Assembly: GCA_036005065.1 (NCBI GenBank)
Contig: DASYQW010000193.1
Span: 1-44,759, forward strand
DNA: 44,759 bases
Source: Candidatus Methylomirabilota bacterium
GTDB lineage: Bacteria; Methylomirabilota; Methylomirabilia; Rokubacteriales; DASRDR01
Direction of reading: 5' to 3'
Shown here: one piece after another, positions 31,066 through 41,807 of the stretch
Layout: every line of letters starts with the position of its first letter
How positions within the stretch are numbered: position 1 is the first letter of the stretch
Program-made: the position numbers and the translations under genes
Notes under the pieces: model-generated
Told to the model about the DNA's origin: nothing
Databases searched by the model: none
What the model saw: the letters and a program-made list of their open reading frames with translations, nothing else

Positions 31066-32019
31066 CTAGACGCGCTGGCGCCAGTATTCCAGGAGATCCT
31101 TCAGTGTCACCTCGAAGGGGATGGTCGGCTCCCACCCGGAGATCCGTCGGAAGCGCGTGCAGTCACCGAGCAGCACCTCCACGTCGGACGGCCGGAGCCG
31201 CGTGGGATCCTCCCGCACCTCGACCTTGACGTGGGCCACGTCGAGCAGGATGTCGAGCACGTTGCGGACCGCGTAGCCCCGTCCGGAGCAGATGTTGTAG
31301 ACCTCGCCGGGTTCCCCCCGCTCGAGGGCGAGCCAGTAGGCCTGCACCATGTCGCGCACGTCCGTGAAGTCCCGGATCGCCTCCAGGTTGCCGACCCAGA
31401 CGATCGGCTCCCGGAGGCCTTTCTCGATCTCGGCGATCTGGCGCGCGAAGTTCGAGGTCACGAACACTTCACCGCGCCGGGGGCCGGTATGGTTGAAGCC
31501 GCGCGTGCGAACCGCGTGGAGGCCGTAGCTCATCCAGTACTGGTAGGCCAGGTAGTCCTGGGCGACCTTCGAGACGGCGTAGGGGGAGAGGGGCCGCAGC
31601 GGGTTTTCCTCGCGGATCGGGATCTCATCCGGCCGCACGAACCCGTACTCCTCGCTGGACCCGGCGATGTGGAACTGCGTCGCGAACCGCTCTTCGCGGA
31701 CCGCCTCGAAGAGGTTGAGCTGCGCGATCACGTTGCCGGTGAGCGTCTCGGCGGGCGCCAGCCACGAGGTCGGGACGTAGCTCTGGGCGGCCAGGTGGAA
31801 GATCCGGTCGGGGCGAAGGGTGGCCATCATGCGGCGGGCGGCCGCCGCATCGCGGAGGTCGCACTCGACCAGCTCGATCCGGCCGCGGAGGTGCTCGACG
31901 TTGTCCATGCGGCTCCGCCAGCGGTGGATCCCGTAGACCTCGACGTCCCCGCGCGCGACCAGATAGTCGGCGAGGTGACTTCCGACGAAGCCGGTCACAC
32001 CCGTGATCAGGACTCGCAT
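31066..32019 (-). CDS. gmd: GDP-mannose 4,6-dehydratase-like SDR
   Basis: The ATG at 32019 gives 317 residues; the frame is open far upstream only because it runs through a neighbour. The NADP fingerprint is G7-x2-G10-x2-G13 (LITGVTGFVGSHL). IHRWRSRMDNVEHL resembles the GMD RR-type cofactor loop. The catalytic residues lie in GSSEEYG (121-126) and Y147/K151 (YAVSK). HTGPRRGEVFVTSNFARQ is highly typical of GMD. The enzyme converts GDP-D-mannose to GDP-4-keto-6-deoxy-D-mannose, the branch point to GDP-rhamnose, fucose and perosamine. It overlaps the aminotransferase gene by 13 bp. Confidence 0.87.
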   Translation of the reverse strand: MRVLITGVTGFVGSHLADYLVARGDVEVYGIHRWRSRMDNVEHLRGRIELVECDLRDAAAARRMMATLRPDRIFHLAAQSYVPTSWLAPAETLTGNVIAQLNLFEAVREERFATQFHIAGSSEEYGFVRPDEIPIREENPLRPLSPYAVSKVAQDYLAYQYWMSYGLHAVRTRGFNHTGPRRGEVFVTSNFARQIAEIEKGLREPIVWVGNLEAIRDFTDVRDMVQAYWLALERGEPGEVYNICSGRGYAVRNVLDILLDVAHVKVEVREDPTRLRPSDVEVLLGDCTRFRRISGWEPTIPFEVTLKDLLEYWRQRV

Positions 32020-33128
32020 TCGGCGTCTCCTTCGAAGAAGCTCTGGATCGCCGCGATGACGGCGTCGGCCTCGGCCTCCGTGAGCTCCGGAAAGCAGGGC
32101 AGCGAGAGCACTTCCTGGGAGGCGGTCCAGGCCGCCGGCCAGGCGGCCGGATCCAGGCCGAGGCTCCGGAACATCGGCTGCCCGGGGATCGGCTGGGGGT
32201 AGTGGCACGCGGTGCCGATGCCGGCTGCCGCCAGGTGCTTGATGAGCGCGTCCCGGCGCGGTGTCCGGATCGTGTACTGGTGAAACACGTGCCGGGACCC
32301 GGACGGCTCGACCGGCAGGGTCAGCGGGCAGCCGGCCAGCCCCGCGCTGTAGCGCGCCGCGACCCGGCGGCGGGCCTCGGTCCAGGCCGCCGCGTGACGG
32401 AGCTTGACGCGGAGGATGGCCGCCTGGAGCTCGTCGAGGCGGCTGCTCCAGCCGAGCTCGAGGTGGGCATACTTCTGCGATTGCCCGTGGTTGCGCTGGC
32501 GACGGAGCCGCGCCGCCAGCTCCCCGTCGTCGGTGGCGATCAGTCCGGCATCCCCGTAGGCGCCGAGCGGCTTGGTCGGGTAGAAGCTGAAGGCCGCCGC
32601 GGTGCCCAGGCTTCCCACCGGCCGGCCGTTCAGCGTGGCCCCGAAGGCCTGGGCGGCGTCCTCGATCACGAAGAGCCCGCGGGCGTCGGCGACGCGCCGG
32701 ATCGGCTCCATCGCCGCCGGCAACCCGTAGAGGTGCACGGAGATGATGGCACGGGTCCGCGGCGTGACCGCCGCCGCCAGTAGCTCGGGGGCGAGCGTCA
32801 GCGTGCGAGGGTCGACGTCCACGAAGGACAGCCGGGCGCCGACCTGGAGGACGGCGGTGGCCGAGGCCACGAACGAGAAGGCCGGGGTGATCACCTCGTC
32901 GCCGGGCCCGATCCCCAGTCCGGCCAGCGCCAGCTTGAGCGCATCCGACCCGGACCCGACGCCGATGGCATGCCCGACGCCGAGCGCGGCGGCGCATTCG
33001 GCCTCGAACGCCTGGCCCTCCGGCCCGAGGATGAAGCGCCCGCTGCGCAGGACGCCCCGGATCGCCGCTTCGATCTCCGGGTCGATGAGGGCGTTCTGGC
33101 GCGTCAGGTCGAACTGCGGGATCTTCAC
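32007..33128 (-). CDS. DegT/DnrJ/EryC1/StrS aminotransferase (WbpE/FdtB-like)
   Basis: The start is a GTG at 33128 overlapping the lptD stop (GTGA), giving 373 residues. It has SGSDALKLALAGLGIGPGD, the PLP aspartate in VIEDAAQAFGA and the Schiff-base lysine K186 in FYPTKPLGAYGDAG. The TK-LGAYGDAG signature points to the C3-aminotransferase branch (WbpE, FdtB, QdtB) rather than the perosamine branch of the other two copies in this window. It probably aminates a 3-keto nucleotide sugar. No matching oxidase or isomerase is in the window, so the substrate is unknown. Confidence 0.86.
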   Translation of the reverse strand: MKIPQFDLTRQNALIDPEIEAAIRGVLRSGRFILGPEGQAFEAECAAALGVGHAIGVGSGSDALKLALAGLGIGPGDEVITPAFSFVASATAVLQVGARLSFVDVDPRTLTLAPELLAAAVTPRTRAIISVHLYGLPAAMEPIRRVADARGLFVIEDAAQAFGATLNGRPVGSLGTAAAFSFYPTKPLGAYGDAGLIATDDGELAARLRRQRNHGQSQKYAHLELGWSSRLDELQAAILRVKLRHAAAWTEARRRVAARYSAGLAGCPLTLPVEPSGSRHVFHQYTIRTPRRDALIKHLAAAGIGTACHYPQPIPGQPMFRSLGLDPAAWPAAWTASQEVLSLPCFPELTEAEADAVIAAIQSFFEGDAECES

Positions 33129-35311
33129 TGCGAGGCGAAGACCCGCCCGAACCCGTAATGGCCGAGCTCCAGGAGGTTGATGGTGACGCGGAACTCGTCG
33201 TCGCTCGTCCGATGCACATAGGCGAGCGTCGTCGCCCAGCACTGCTCGCGGAAGTCCACCTCGAAGCGGTTCTCGACGATCGTTCCGCTCTCGATGTCGT
33301 AGTTGGTCGAGAACCGGAAGACCCATCGAGGGCCGAGCTGGGTGGTCAGGGTCCCCTGGACGAACTGGAGCCGGCCTCCGTCGCCGTGCCGGGTCCCGAG
33401 CGTCACCTTGGCCTCCTTGGCCTCGTAGGACAGGTCCGTGGTCGCCGAGCTGACTCGCCCCTTGTCGTAGACGTTCATGACGGCGTTGGCCCGGAACTGG
33501 ATCCCCAGAACCGGCTCGAACAGGAAGTCGGCCGTGAGGTCGGACAGGCGGTTGCCCTTGACGGCCGGCGGCGGGAAGACCGGCGGGGCCGGCGACGGAG
33601 TGGGCACCGGCTGATTGATGGGGGAGGTTGGCTCCGTCCGCGGCGGCTGCTCGAGGTCATAGCTCTGCGAGAGCGTCAGACGAGCGAGCTCCCAGACGCG
33701 TCCCGCCTTCCCCTCTTCCTCGCTGACACTCCGGGCTTTGATCCGGTTGGTCAACGAGTAGGCGACGCCGTTGGTCGGCCGGATCTTGTCCGTCCCGTCG
33801 TACTGGGGAAGGTTGTCCTGGTTGACGTCGGGGATGTAGTTGTAGGTGAGCCGCGGCTCGATGGCGTGCTGGAGGCGCTGAATCCCCATGGCGCCGCCGA
33901 GATCGAAGACCCGGTAGGCACGGGTCTCCAGGTCCAGGGCCGCCTCGAACAGCGAGCGGGTCACCGCTTCCTTGACCGTGTTCTCGACGAAGAAGCCACG
34001 GTCCTGCTTGATTCCGATGACCTTGGTGTCGTAGACGGTCTCGCGGCCCGCCAGCCGCGGCGTGAGCGAGACGTACCCGCCGGCCGAGAACGGGAAGGAG
34101 AGCACCGGGCGGATGTCGAAGCGCTGCCCGTCCGAGCCCACGTCCCGGACGAAGTTGTTGTAGGAGGTCTCCAGCTCGTAGAGGAGGCCGCCGAGCCCGG
34201 GCACCGGCTGGGAGAACGCGTTGAGCTTGAGCTCGGGCAGGCGGTTCAGCTCGATCGGGACATCGGTCGTGAGGTCCTCATAGAAGCCCAGGCGGTTCAC
34301 GAGGTTCCACTTCTCCCACCGCTGGGTGAGCGAGATGTTCGAATCGAGCCGCTGCTTGCTCTGCTCGTCGAGCGTGTTGCCGAAATCGGAAAAGTACTGG
34401 TCATCGCTGACCTGCGCGATGTCCGCCTTGAGCGTGAGCTTCGGGGTGAACTGCTCCTCGTGACGCACGCCGTACACCCAGCGCCCTTCGTGCCGGCGAG
34501 TGTCCTGCAGTCCGAATCCCTCCATCTCGCCCCGCGACTCTTCCCGCCACACGTACCGGTAGATGGCGCCGAGGCCCCAGCCTCGGCTGCCGTAGTAGGT
34601 GGGGGTCAGGGTGAGGTCCTGGCTGTCCGAGATCACCCAGTAGATGGGCTGCTGGTAGTACAAGCCCTTGGCGCTGCTGCTGCCGAAGGTGGGAACCAGG
34701 AGGCCGCTCGAGCGCTGCTTGCGGAGGTTCGCCGCGAAGAAGGGGATGAAGGGCACGATCGGCACCCGCCCGATCCAGAAGGAGGCGTTGGTGCCCCACA
34801 CCCAGTCGTCGAGGTAGGCCGTCGCCTCACCCCACCGCACGTGCCAGGCCGGCGACTCCCCTTCGCAGGTCGTGAAGACGCCGCCGGCGAGGCGGAAGGC
34901 CTTCTCACCGAACCGCTCCATCCGGTTGCCGAGGAAGAAGAAGTGGGGCTCGACGAAGGCCTCCGCCTGGTAAATGACGCCCGTCCCCGTGCGGAAGTTG
35001 TACTCGAGCCGCTCGCCGACGAGGCGGTCGCGGCCGTCGAAGAACACGACCCGGCCCGTCGCGACGGCCTCTCCCGTCTCGGTGTTGACCTCGACGCGCT
35101 CGGCCTCGAGGCGCACGTCGCCTTGCTCGATCTCGACGCGGCCCTCGGCGATCACGAGCCGCTCGCGTTCGAGGTTCTGGACGCGATCCGCAAAGAGGGT
35201 CACGGGAGCCTCCGCCCCCAGAGAGAGCTCACGCCGCTCCTGCCCCAGCGCCGGGGCAGGCACGAGACACATCACGGCAAGAACCATCCAGACCGGGCGC
35301 GTCCCGGGCAC
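33125..35311 (-). CDS. lptD: LPS assembly outer-membrane protein LptD
   Basis: The chosen GTG at 35311 gives 728 residues with a signal peptide (WMVLAVMCLVPAPALG, cut near residue 23). An in-frame ATG ten codons later is also possible; sequence further upstream is repeat DNA. Residues ~30-115 are the LptA-like OstA N-domain (LFADRVQNLERERLVIAEG, AERVEVNTETGEAVATG). The rest is the beta-barrel, with LVPTFGSSSAKGLYYQQPIYW a family signature. Apart from one in the signal peptide, the cysteines are C149 and C691, consistent with a single disulfide rather than the E. coli pair. A proline-rich insert (~553-583) interrupts the barrel. It inserts LPS in the outer leaflet with LptE. It is coupled to a sugar aminotransferase. 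Confidence 0.92.
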   Translation of the reverse strand: MPGTRPVWMVLAVMCLVPAPALGQERRELSLGAEAPVTLFADRVQNLERERLVIAEGRVEIEQGDVRLEAERVEVNTETGEAVATGRVVFFDGRDRLVGERLEYNFRTGTGVIYQAEAFVEPHFFFLGNRMERFGEKAFRLAGGVFTTCEGESPAWHVRWGEATAYLDDWVWGTNASFWIGRVPIVPFIPFFAANLRKQRSSGLLVPTFGSSSAKGLYYQQPIYWVISDSQDLTLTPTYYGSRGWGLGAIYRYVWREESRGEMEGFGLQDTRRHEGRWVYGVRHEEQFTPKLTLKADIAQVSDDQYFSDFGNTLDEQSKQRLDSNISLTQRWEKWNLVNRLGFYEDLTTDVPIELNRLPELKLNAFSQPVPGLGGLLYELETSYNNFVRDVGSDGQRFDIRPVLSFPFSAGGYVSLTPRLAGRETVYDTKVIGIKQDRGFFVENTVKEAVTRSLFEAALDLETRAYRVFDLGGAMGIQRLQHAIEPRLTYNYIPDVNQDNLPQYDGTDKIRPTNGVAYSLTNRIKARSVSEEEGKAGRVWELARLTLSQSYDLEQPPRTEPTSPINQPVPTPSPAPPVFPPPAVKGNRLSDLTADFLFEPVLGIQFRANAVMNVYDKGRVSSATTDLSYEAKEAKVTLGTRHGDGGRLQFVQGTLTTQLGPRWVFRFSTNYDIESGTIVENRFEVDFREQCWATTLAYVHRTSDDEFRVTINLLELGHYGFGRVFASQ

Positions 35312-35465
35312 CAACCTCCCCCTCGGCGCTGCGGCGCTCGACCTCAGACGCGTGGTGCGCGCGGCCGCCAAGCCGGCAAGGCGCGCTGATCCCGGGCATC
35401 GTACCAGATGGATGACCGGCCGCGCAATTGCCCACCGCCGTCTGGCCGGGCGTTCGGCGCGGAGT

Positions 35466-35582
35466 GTGTCGGAGTCGCCCGGCGCCGCCCACCGAGGGCG
35501 TGGTGCATCGAGGAATGCTCCGAGCGGCGGCTTCACCGCCGCCACGACGGGAGGCATCGGGGGGTCTTCCGAGACCCCCCGA
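35466..35582 (+). repeat. Type-B double-hairpin intergenic repeat (copy B3a)
   Basis: It lies in the 413-bp gap between lptD and the DUF72 gene. TGTCGGA (35467-35473) is followed by GGCGCCGCCC and GGTGCATCGAGGAATGCTCC. The small stem GCGGCGG/CCGCCGC is at 35524-35542. CACGACGGGAGGCATC leads to the large stem TCGGGGGGTCT/AGACCCCCCGA (35557-35582). It is nearly identical over its length to the copy at 16970-17089 on the other strand. The remainder of the gap, 35312-35465, holds no gene I can support; it should contain the lptD promoter, but no clear box is seen. Confidence 0.75.
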
Positions 35583-35597
35583 AATGACCTAGGAGTC

Positions 35598-35724
35598 TGT
35601 CGGAGTAACGAGCGCCTAGGACCGAGCATGGTCTACACCGAGCAGCGGTCCGAGCGGCGGCTTCGCCGCCGCAACCCTCCTGGGGGAGGCATGGGAGGGG
35701 GCCGTCGAGGCCCCCTCCCATGCC
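35598..35724 (+). repeat. Type-B double-hairpin intergenic repeat (copy B3b)
   Basis: This second element lies directly after the first, in the same orientation. It starts TGTCGGAGTAACGAGCGCCT. It has the small stem GCGGCGGC-TTC-GCCGCCGC (35654-35672), CCTGGGGGAGG and a perfect 14-bp large stem CATGGGAGGGGGCC/GGCCCCCTCCCATG (35690-35722). The stem ends two bases from the DUF72 stop and may serve as its terminator hairpin. Confidence 0.75.
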
Positions 35725-36750
35725 CTAGCGGTCAGTCTCGGGCTCGCGCATGAAGAGATCGCTGGTGGGTTCGGCCCGGCGTCGCCGGACCGCATGCGGC
35801 CTGTCGCGCGGCGCTTCGACCTCCACCGCCTCGAGTCCCAGGAGACGCTTGAGGTCGAGCGCGTTCTGGATGGGGTAGTCCAGGTTGTTGTTGTTGAACG
35901 TCACCGCGACCCGCCGGGCGTGGCCCCCGAAGGCCCGCGCCCGGCGGGCGATGGCCGCGAGCTCATCGGCACCGTACAGGTAGTCGTACTTCTCGGCGAC
36001 GGTCGGCTCCTTCCCGGCCAGCTGGGCCAGCCAGCCCTCGACGTTCCGGCCATGGAGGCGGAAGGTCACCCAGCCGGGCACCGTCGCCGCCGGGATGAAC
36101 GGCTGCCACGGGGCATCGATGCAGACGAAGATGAGACCGTGATCGGCGAGGAAGCGAAGCACCTCCTCGGTCCGCTCCGGGATCCAGGTCTGGTTCCGGA
36201 ACTCGACCGCGACCGCCCAGCCCGGCAGCCGCCGCGGGAGCGAGGCCAGGTAATCCAGGGTCGTCTCGTGGTAGCGGACCCACGGCGCCAGCTGGAAGAG
36301 GATGTAGCCGAGCTTCCCGGCCTCGGCGAGCGGGCGGAGTCCCTCCCGGAACAGCTCGAAGCTCCGATCGAGGGCCTCGGCGGGAAAGCGGTCCCGCTCC
36401 ACCTCGCCTCGCGGGCGCAGCGGCACGTCCTCGGGCAGCATCAGACGGAGGTCGGGTGGGAGCGTGTCGACGCGCGGGTGGTGGCCGGTCATCAGGCTGT
36501 ACGCCTTGACCTGGAAGAGGAAGCCCGGCGGCGTGCGCTCGACCCAGAGGAGCGCATTCCGGGGCGAGGGGAGCGCGTAGTAGGTCGCGTTGACCTCGAC
36601 GACGTCGAAGAACCGGGTGTACCAGCGGAGGCGATCCTCGGCCGACATCCGCGGGCGGGGGTAGAAGCGCCCCGAGGCGATCAAGGACCGGTCGAGCCAG
36701 GACGCGCACCCGACCCGGTACTCGGTCGGCCCGGGGGGGGCGGCCGCCAG
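35725..36750 (-). CDS. DUF72 family protein
   Basis: The conserved core begins YRVGCASWLD near 36700. RFYPRPRMSAEDRLRWYTRFFDVVEVNATYYALPS, FLFQVKAYSLMTGHH, WAVAVEFRNQTW, DAPWQPFIP, FRLHGRN and VTFNNNNLDYPIQNAL follow, all matching the DUF72 (YecE-like) TIM-barrel family of unknown function. No ATG, GTG or TTG lies in frame between the folC stop and this core. The given start is a CTG at 36750 (341 residues) and is only a best guess. A C8 run lies between the CTG and the core; one extra C would link the core to a GTG at 36812 inside folC. It lies directly after folC, probably in the same transcript. Confidence 0.75.
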   Translation of the reverse strand: MAAAPPGPTEYRVGCASWLDRSLIASGRFYPRPRMSAEDRLRWYTRFFDVVEVNATYYALPSPRNALLWVERTPPGFLFQVKAYSLMTGHHPRVDTLPPDLRLMLPEDVPLRPRGEVERDRFPAEALDRSFELFREGLRPLAEAGKLGYILFQLAPWVRYHETTLDYLASLPRRLPGWAVAVEFRNQTWIPERTEEVLRFLADHGLIFVCIDAPWQPFIPAATVPGWVTFRLHGRNVEGWLAQLAGKEPTVAEKYDYLYGADELAAIARRARAFGGHARRVAVTFNNNNLDYPIQNALDLKRLLGLEAVEVEAPRDRPHAVRRRRAEPTSDLFMREPETDR

Positions 36751-36763
36751 GACGACGGGGGCG

Positions 36764-38086
36764 TCAGGATCCGGGAAGGCCAGGGCCGAGAATCCCCTGG
36801 GCCTGAAGCCACCGGAGAGCGTCCGCCACCAGGAAGAGCGAGCCCGCCACGCAGACGACGTCGGCAGCCGCGTCGCCGAGCGCCAGCTCCAGGGCTGAGG
36901 CGGCGTCGGGCGCCAGCGTGACATCCGCCTCCACGGGCTCGAGGGCCGCCCGCAGCTCGGCGGGCGGGGTCGCCCGGGCATTCCGAGCGGCGGTCAGCAC
37001 GACCCGCGCGGCCAGCGGCGCCAGGGCCTTGAGCATGCCCGCGCGGTCCTTGTCCGCCGAAATGCCGGCGATCACGGTCAGGCGCGCGCCCGGGAAGTAG
37101 TGGGCGAGGGACGCGGCCAGGGCGGCGGCCCCGGCGGGGTTGTGGGCACCGTCGAGGACGATGGCCGGGCGGCGGCCCGCCGCTCCAGGCACCACCTGGA
37201 ACCGTCCCGGCCATTGCACGGTGGCGCAGCCCGCGCGAATGGCCGCGTCCGACACCGTGAGCCCGGCCGCGCCCGCGAACGCCCGCACGGCACCGACGGC
37301 CAGGACCGCGTTGGCCGGCTGGAAGAGGCCGAGGAGCGCCAGCGGGAGATCGTCGAGACGAACGCCCGGGCAGCGGACGTGTAGGCGGTGCCCGGCGAGA
37401 TCCGAGCGGACAACCTCGACCCGCAGCTCCCGCCCTTCCACGAGTAACGGGACCCCGACATTCCGGCAGCGCGCCTCGATGACGGCCATGGCCTCGGGCG
37501 GCTGGGCGGCGGACAGCGCCACGCCGCCCCGGATGATGGCGGCCTTCTCGGCGGCGATCTCCGAGAGACGGCGGCCGAGGTACTCCTGGTGGTCGTAGTC
37601 GATGCGGGTGATCACCGAGGCGAGCGGGGCGCCGACGTTCGTCGCGTCCCAGCGCCCGCCGAGCCCGACCTCGAGCACGGCCGCCTCCACCCCCTCGCCC
37701 CGGAAGGCGGCCAGCGCCACCGCCGTCATCACCTCGAAGAAGGTGGCCCCATCGGTCTCGACCCGCGGCGCCAGCGCCTCGGCGTAACGCGTGAGGGCCG
37801 CTGGCGTGATCGGCGCGCCACCGATCCGGACGCGCTCGGTGATGTCGAGAAGGTGCGGGGATGTGTAGAGCCCGGTCCGGTATCCCGCCGCCCGCAGGAT
37901 CGCCTCGGCCAGGGCCGAGACCGACCCCTTGCCGTTGGTCCCACCGACGTGGAGGATGCGCAGGCCGGTCTCCGGATGTCCCAGGGCGGCCAGGAGCGCC
38001 TCGATCCGCTCGAGCCCCGGCCGCATCCCGGAGCGCTCGAAGTGGGAAAAGCGCGAGAGCCAGGCGACAGGGTCGACGGGGGGCAT
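36764..38086 (-). CDS. folC: Bifunctional folylpolyglutamate synthase/dihydrofolate synthase
   Basis: The ATG at 38086 gives 440 residues, the usual FolC length, 14 bp after accD. The Mur-ligase-like ATP loop is GGTNGKGS (48-55). Further FolC marks are YTSPHLLDITERVRI, LEVGLGGRWDATN, ITRIDYDHQEYLG and VLDGAHNPAGA. It adds glutamate to dihydropteroate/folates using ATP in the cytoplasm. The accD-folC pair is conserved in many Gram-negative bacteria. Confidence 0.93.
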   Translation of the reverse strand: MPPVDPVAWLSRFSHFERSGMRPGLERIEALLAALGHPETGLRILHVGGTNGKGSVSALAEAILRAAGYRTGLYTSPHLLDITERVRIGGAPITPAALTRYAEALAPRVETDGATFFEVMTAVALAAFRGEGVEAAVLEVGLGGRWDATNVGAPLASVITRIDYDHQEYLGRRLSEIAAEKAAIIRGGVALSAAQPPEAMAVIEARCRNVGVPLLVEGRELRVEVVRSDLAGHRLHVRCPGVRLDDLPLALLGLFQPANAVLAVGAVRAFAGAAGLTVSDAAIRAGCATVQWPGRFQVVPGAAGRRPAIVLDGAHNPAGAAALAASLAHYFPGARLTVIAGISADKDRAGMLKALAPLAARVVLTAARNARATPPAELRAALEPVEADVTLAPDAASALELALGDAAADVVCVAGSLFLVADALRWLQAQGILGPGLPGS

Positions 38087-38100
38087 GACGGCCCACGCGG

Positions 38101-38949
<849 letters not shown>

Positions 38950-38956
38950 AGCCCTT

Positions 38957-39045
38957 TCGGAGGGGGGCTACGCCCCCCGCAGAATGCCCTCCGGGCGAAG
39001 CCCGGCCCTTCGCCATTCGGTGAAGAGATCGGGCCTGCCTCCCCG
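38957..39045 (-). repeat. Type-A triple-hairpin intergenic repeat, copy 3 (inverted)
   Basis: Read on the minus strand, the invariant GGGGAGGCAGGCCCGATC (39027-39044) comes first, then CTTCACCG/CGGCGAAG-type pairing (39008-39025, imperfect), CCGGGC-TTC-GCCCGG (38991-39005) and GGGGGGC-GTA-GCCCCCC (38962-38978). Its orientation is opposite to copies 1 and 2. The large stem faces the accD start, 13 bases away. Confidence 0.75.
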
Positions 39046-39081
39046 CGGGATTCGGTGTCGGACGACCAGCATGACTCGATT

Positions 39082-39886
39082 TTACGCCCGAGCGACGGGC
39101 GGAGTCTCCCTCGTCGCGGCCTTCAGAGCCGCGATGAAGCCGCCCACCTTCTGCACCAGGGCCGGGTCGTCCCGCAGGCTCTCGACGAGACGCACGATGG
39201 CGCTGCCGACGATGGCGCCGTCAGCGTAGCGGACGACCTCGGCGACGTGATCGGGCGTCGAGAGGCCGAACCCCACGCAGATCGGCTTCGTGGTCACCGC
39301 GCGGAGGTCCCGGATCAGCGTCACCAGGTCTGGCGGGAGCGCGGCGCGCTCGCCGGTGAGGCCGGTCAGCGGAACCAGATAGACGAATCCCCGGCTCGCG
39401 CGCGCGATGCGGCGGAGGCGAGCCGACCCGCTGGTCGGAGCCGCCAGGTAGACGAGGTCGAGGCCGGCCGCCTCCGCCGCACGGGCCAGGGGATCGGATT
39501 CCTCGAGCGGGAGGTCGGGGACGATCAGCCCCGCGAAGCCCGCCGTGGCGAGGTCGCGCGTGGCCGCCTCGAGGCCGTACCGATAGAGGGGGTTCAGGTA
39601 CGTCATCAGCACCAGCGGCGCCGCGACGTGGCCCCGCAGGCTCGCGGCCATCGGGAGGAGCTTGGCCAGGCTCACCCCGCCCGCCAGGGCGCGGCTTCCG
39701 GCCCGCTGGATGGTGGGGCCGTCGGCCAGCGGGTCCGAGAACGGCAGGCCCAGCTCGATCACATCCGCCCCGCGCCCGGCCGCCTCCGCCACCAGGCTCC
39801 GCGTCACCTCGAGGCTCGGGTCTCCCGCGGTGAAATACGGGATGAGGGCCCGCGCTCCCTCGGCGCGGAGCCGCGCGAAGGTCGTT

Positions 39887-39900
<14 letters not shown>
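39082..39900 (-). CDS. trpA: Tryptophan synthase alpha subunit
   Basis: The 272-residue TIM-barrel has the catalytic residues at the textbook positions E49 ([11 protein letters not shown]) and D60 (LADGPTIQ). [45 protein letters not shown] and [11 protein letters not shown] are further TrpA signatures. It cleaves indole-3-glycerol phosphate to indole, which is channelled to the beta subunit. The start overlaps the trpB stop by 14 bp. Confidence 0.95.
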
Positions 39901-41120
<1,220 letters not shown>

Positions 41121-41128
<8 letters not shown>

Positions 41129-41756
41129 CGGAGGCTTCCAGGGCCGCGGCGCGCGCCGCCCGAACGAAGCGGCGGACCTTCTCGGGGTCCTTCCGGCCGG
41201 GGGCGGCCTCGACGCCCGAGTTGACGTCGACGCCGAAGGGACGGGCCAGGCGGATGGCCTCGCCCACCGTGTCCGCGGTGAGCCCCGCCGAGAGGATGAT
41301 CCGCCCGCGCTGCCCGGCCTCGCGCGCGAGCGTCCACGAGATCGGGCGCCGGGCCTCGCCCTCGCTCCACCGGGCCGGGCTGTCGAGAAGAAAGGCGGCG
41401 GGCTTGTAGCGCGCCAGGAGCGCGAGGTCGGCGGGGCCGGCCACCTTCACGGTCTTGAGGACGGGGAGGCGGAACGCCGCCACCATTTCGGGCGGCTCCG
41501 TCCCGTGAAGCTGAAGGGCCTGGAGCCCGCACTCCTCGGCGACCGCCCGCACCTGGGCCGGCGGATGGTCCCAGAAGACGCCGACCGGACACGCGAACGG
41601 CGGAAGCGCGGCGATGATCGCAGCCGCTCGAGCCGGTGTCACGTAGCGGGGCGTTCCCTCGACGAAGATGAAGCCGAGGGCGTCGGCGCCCGCCTCCGCC
41701 GCGAGAAGCGCGTCATCGACGTTGGTGATCCCGCAGACCTTGACCCGGACCGTCAT
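41121..41756 (-). CDS. trpF: Phosphoribosylanthranilate isomerase
   Basis: The 211-residue TIM-barrel has the catalytic pair C8 ([10 protein letters not shown]) and D125 (AFLLDSP). [34 protein letters not shown] and [16 protein letters not shown] are TrpF signatures. It converts phosphoribosylanthranilate to CdRP in tryptophan synthesis. Confidence 0.95.
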
Positions 41757-41807
41757 GGCTCTACCCTCGGGTCACTCGAGCGGACGGCCGTTTCCGTACC
41801 GGCCCGG

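Noticed and set aside
31066-33219. Very long minus-strand open frame extending upstream of gmd
   Set aside because: The upstream part is the wrong frame of the aminotransferase gene; the Rossmann start motif fixes the real gmd start at 32019.
33158-35389. A 743-codon plus-strand frame opposite lptD
   Set aside because: Antisense to a well-supported lptD; no recognisable motif.
35312-35629. Upstream extension of lptD including a KPPLGAF-type segment
   Set aside because: The extension translates the palindromic repeat at 35466-35582 and lies before a good signal peptide start.
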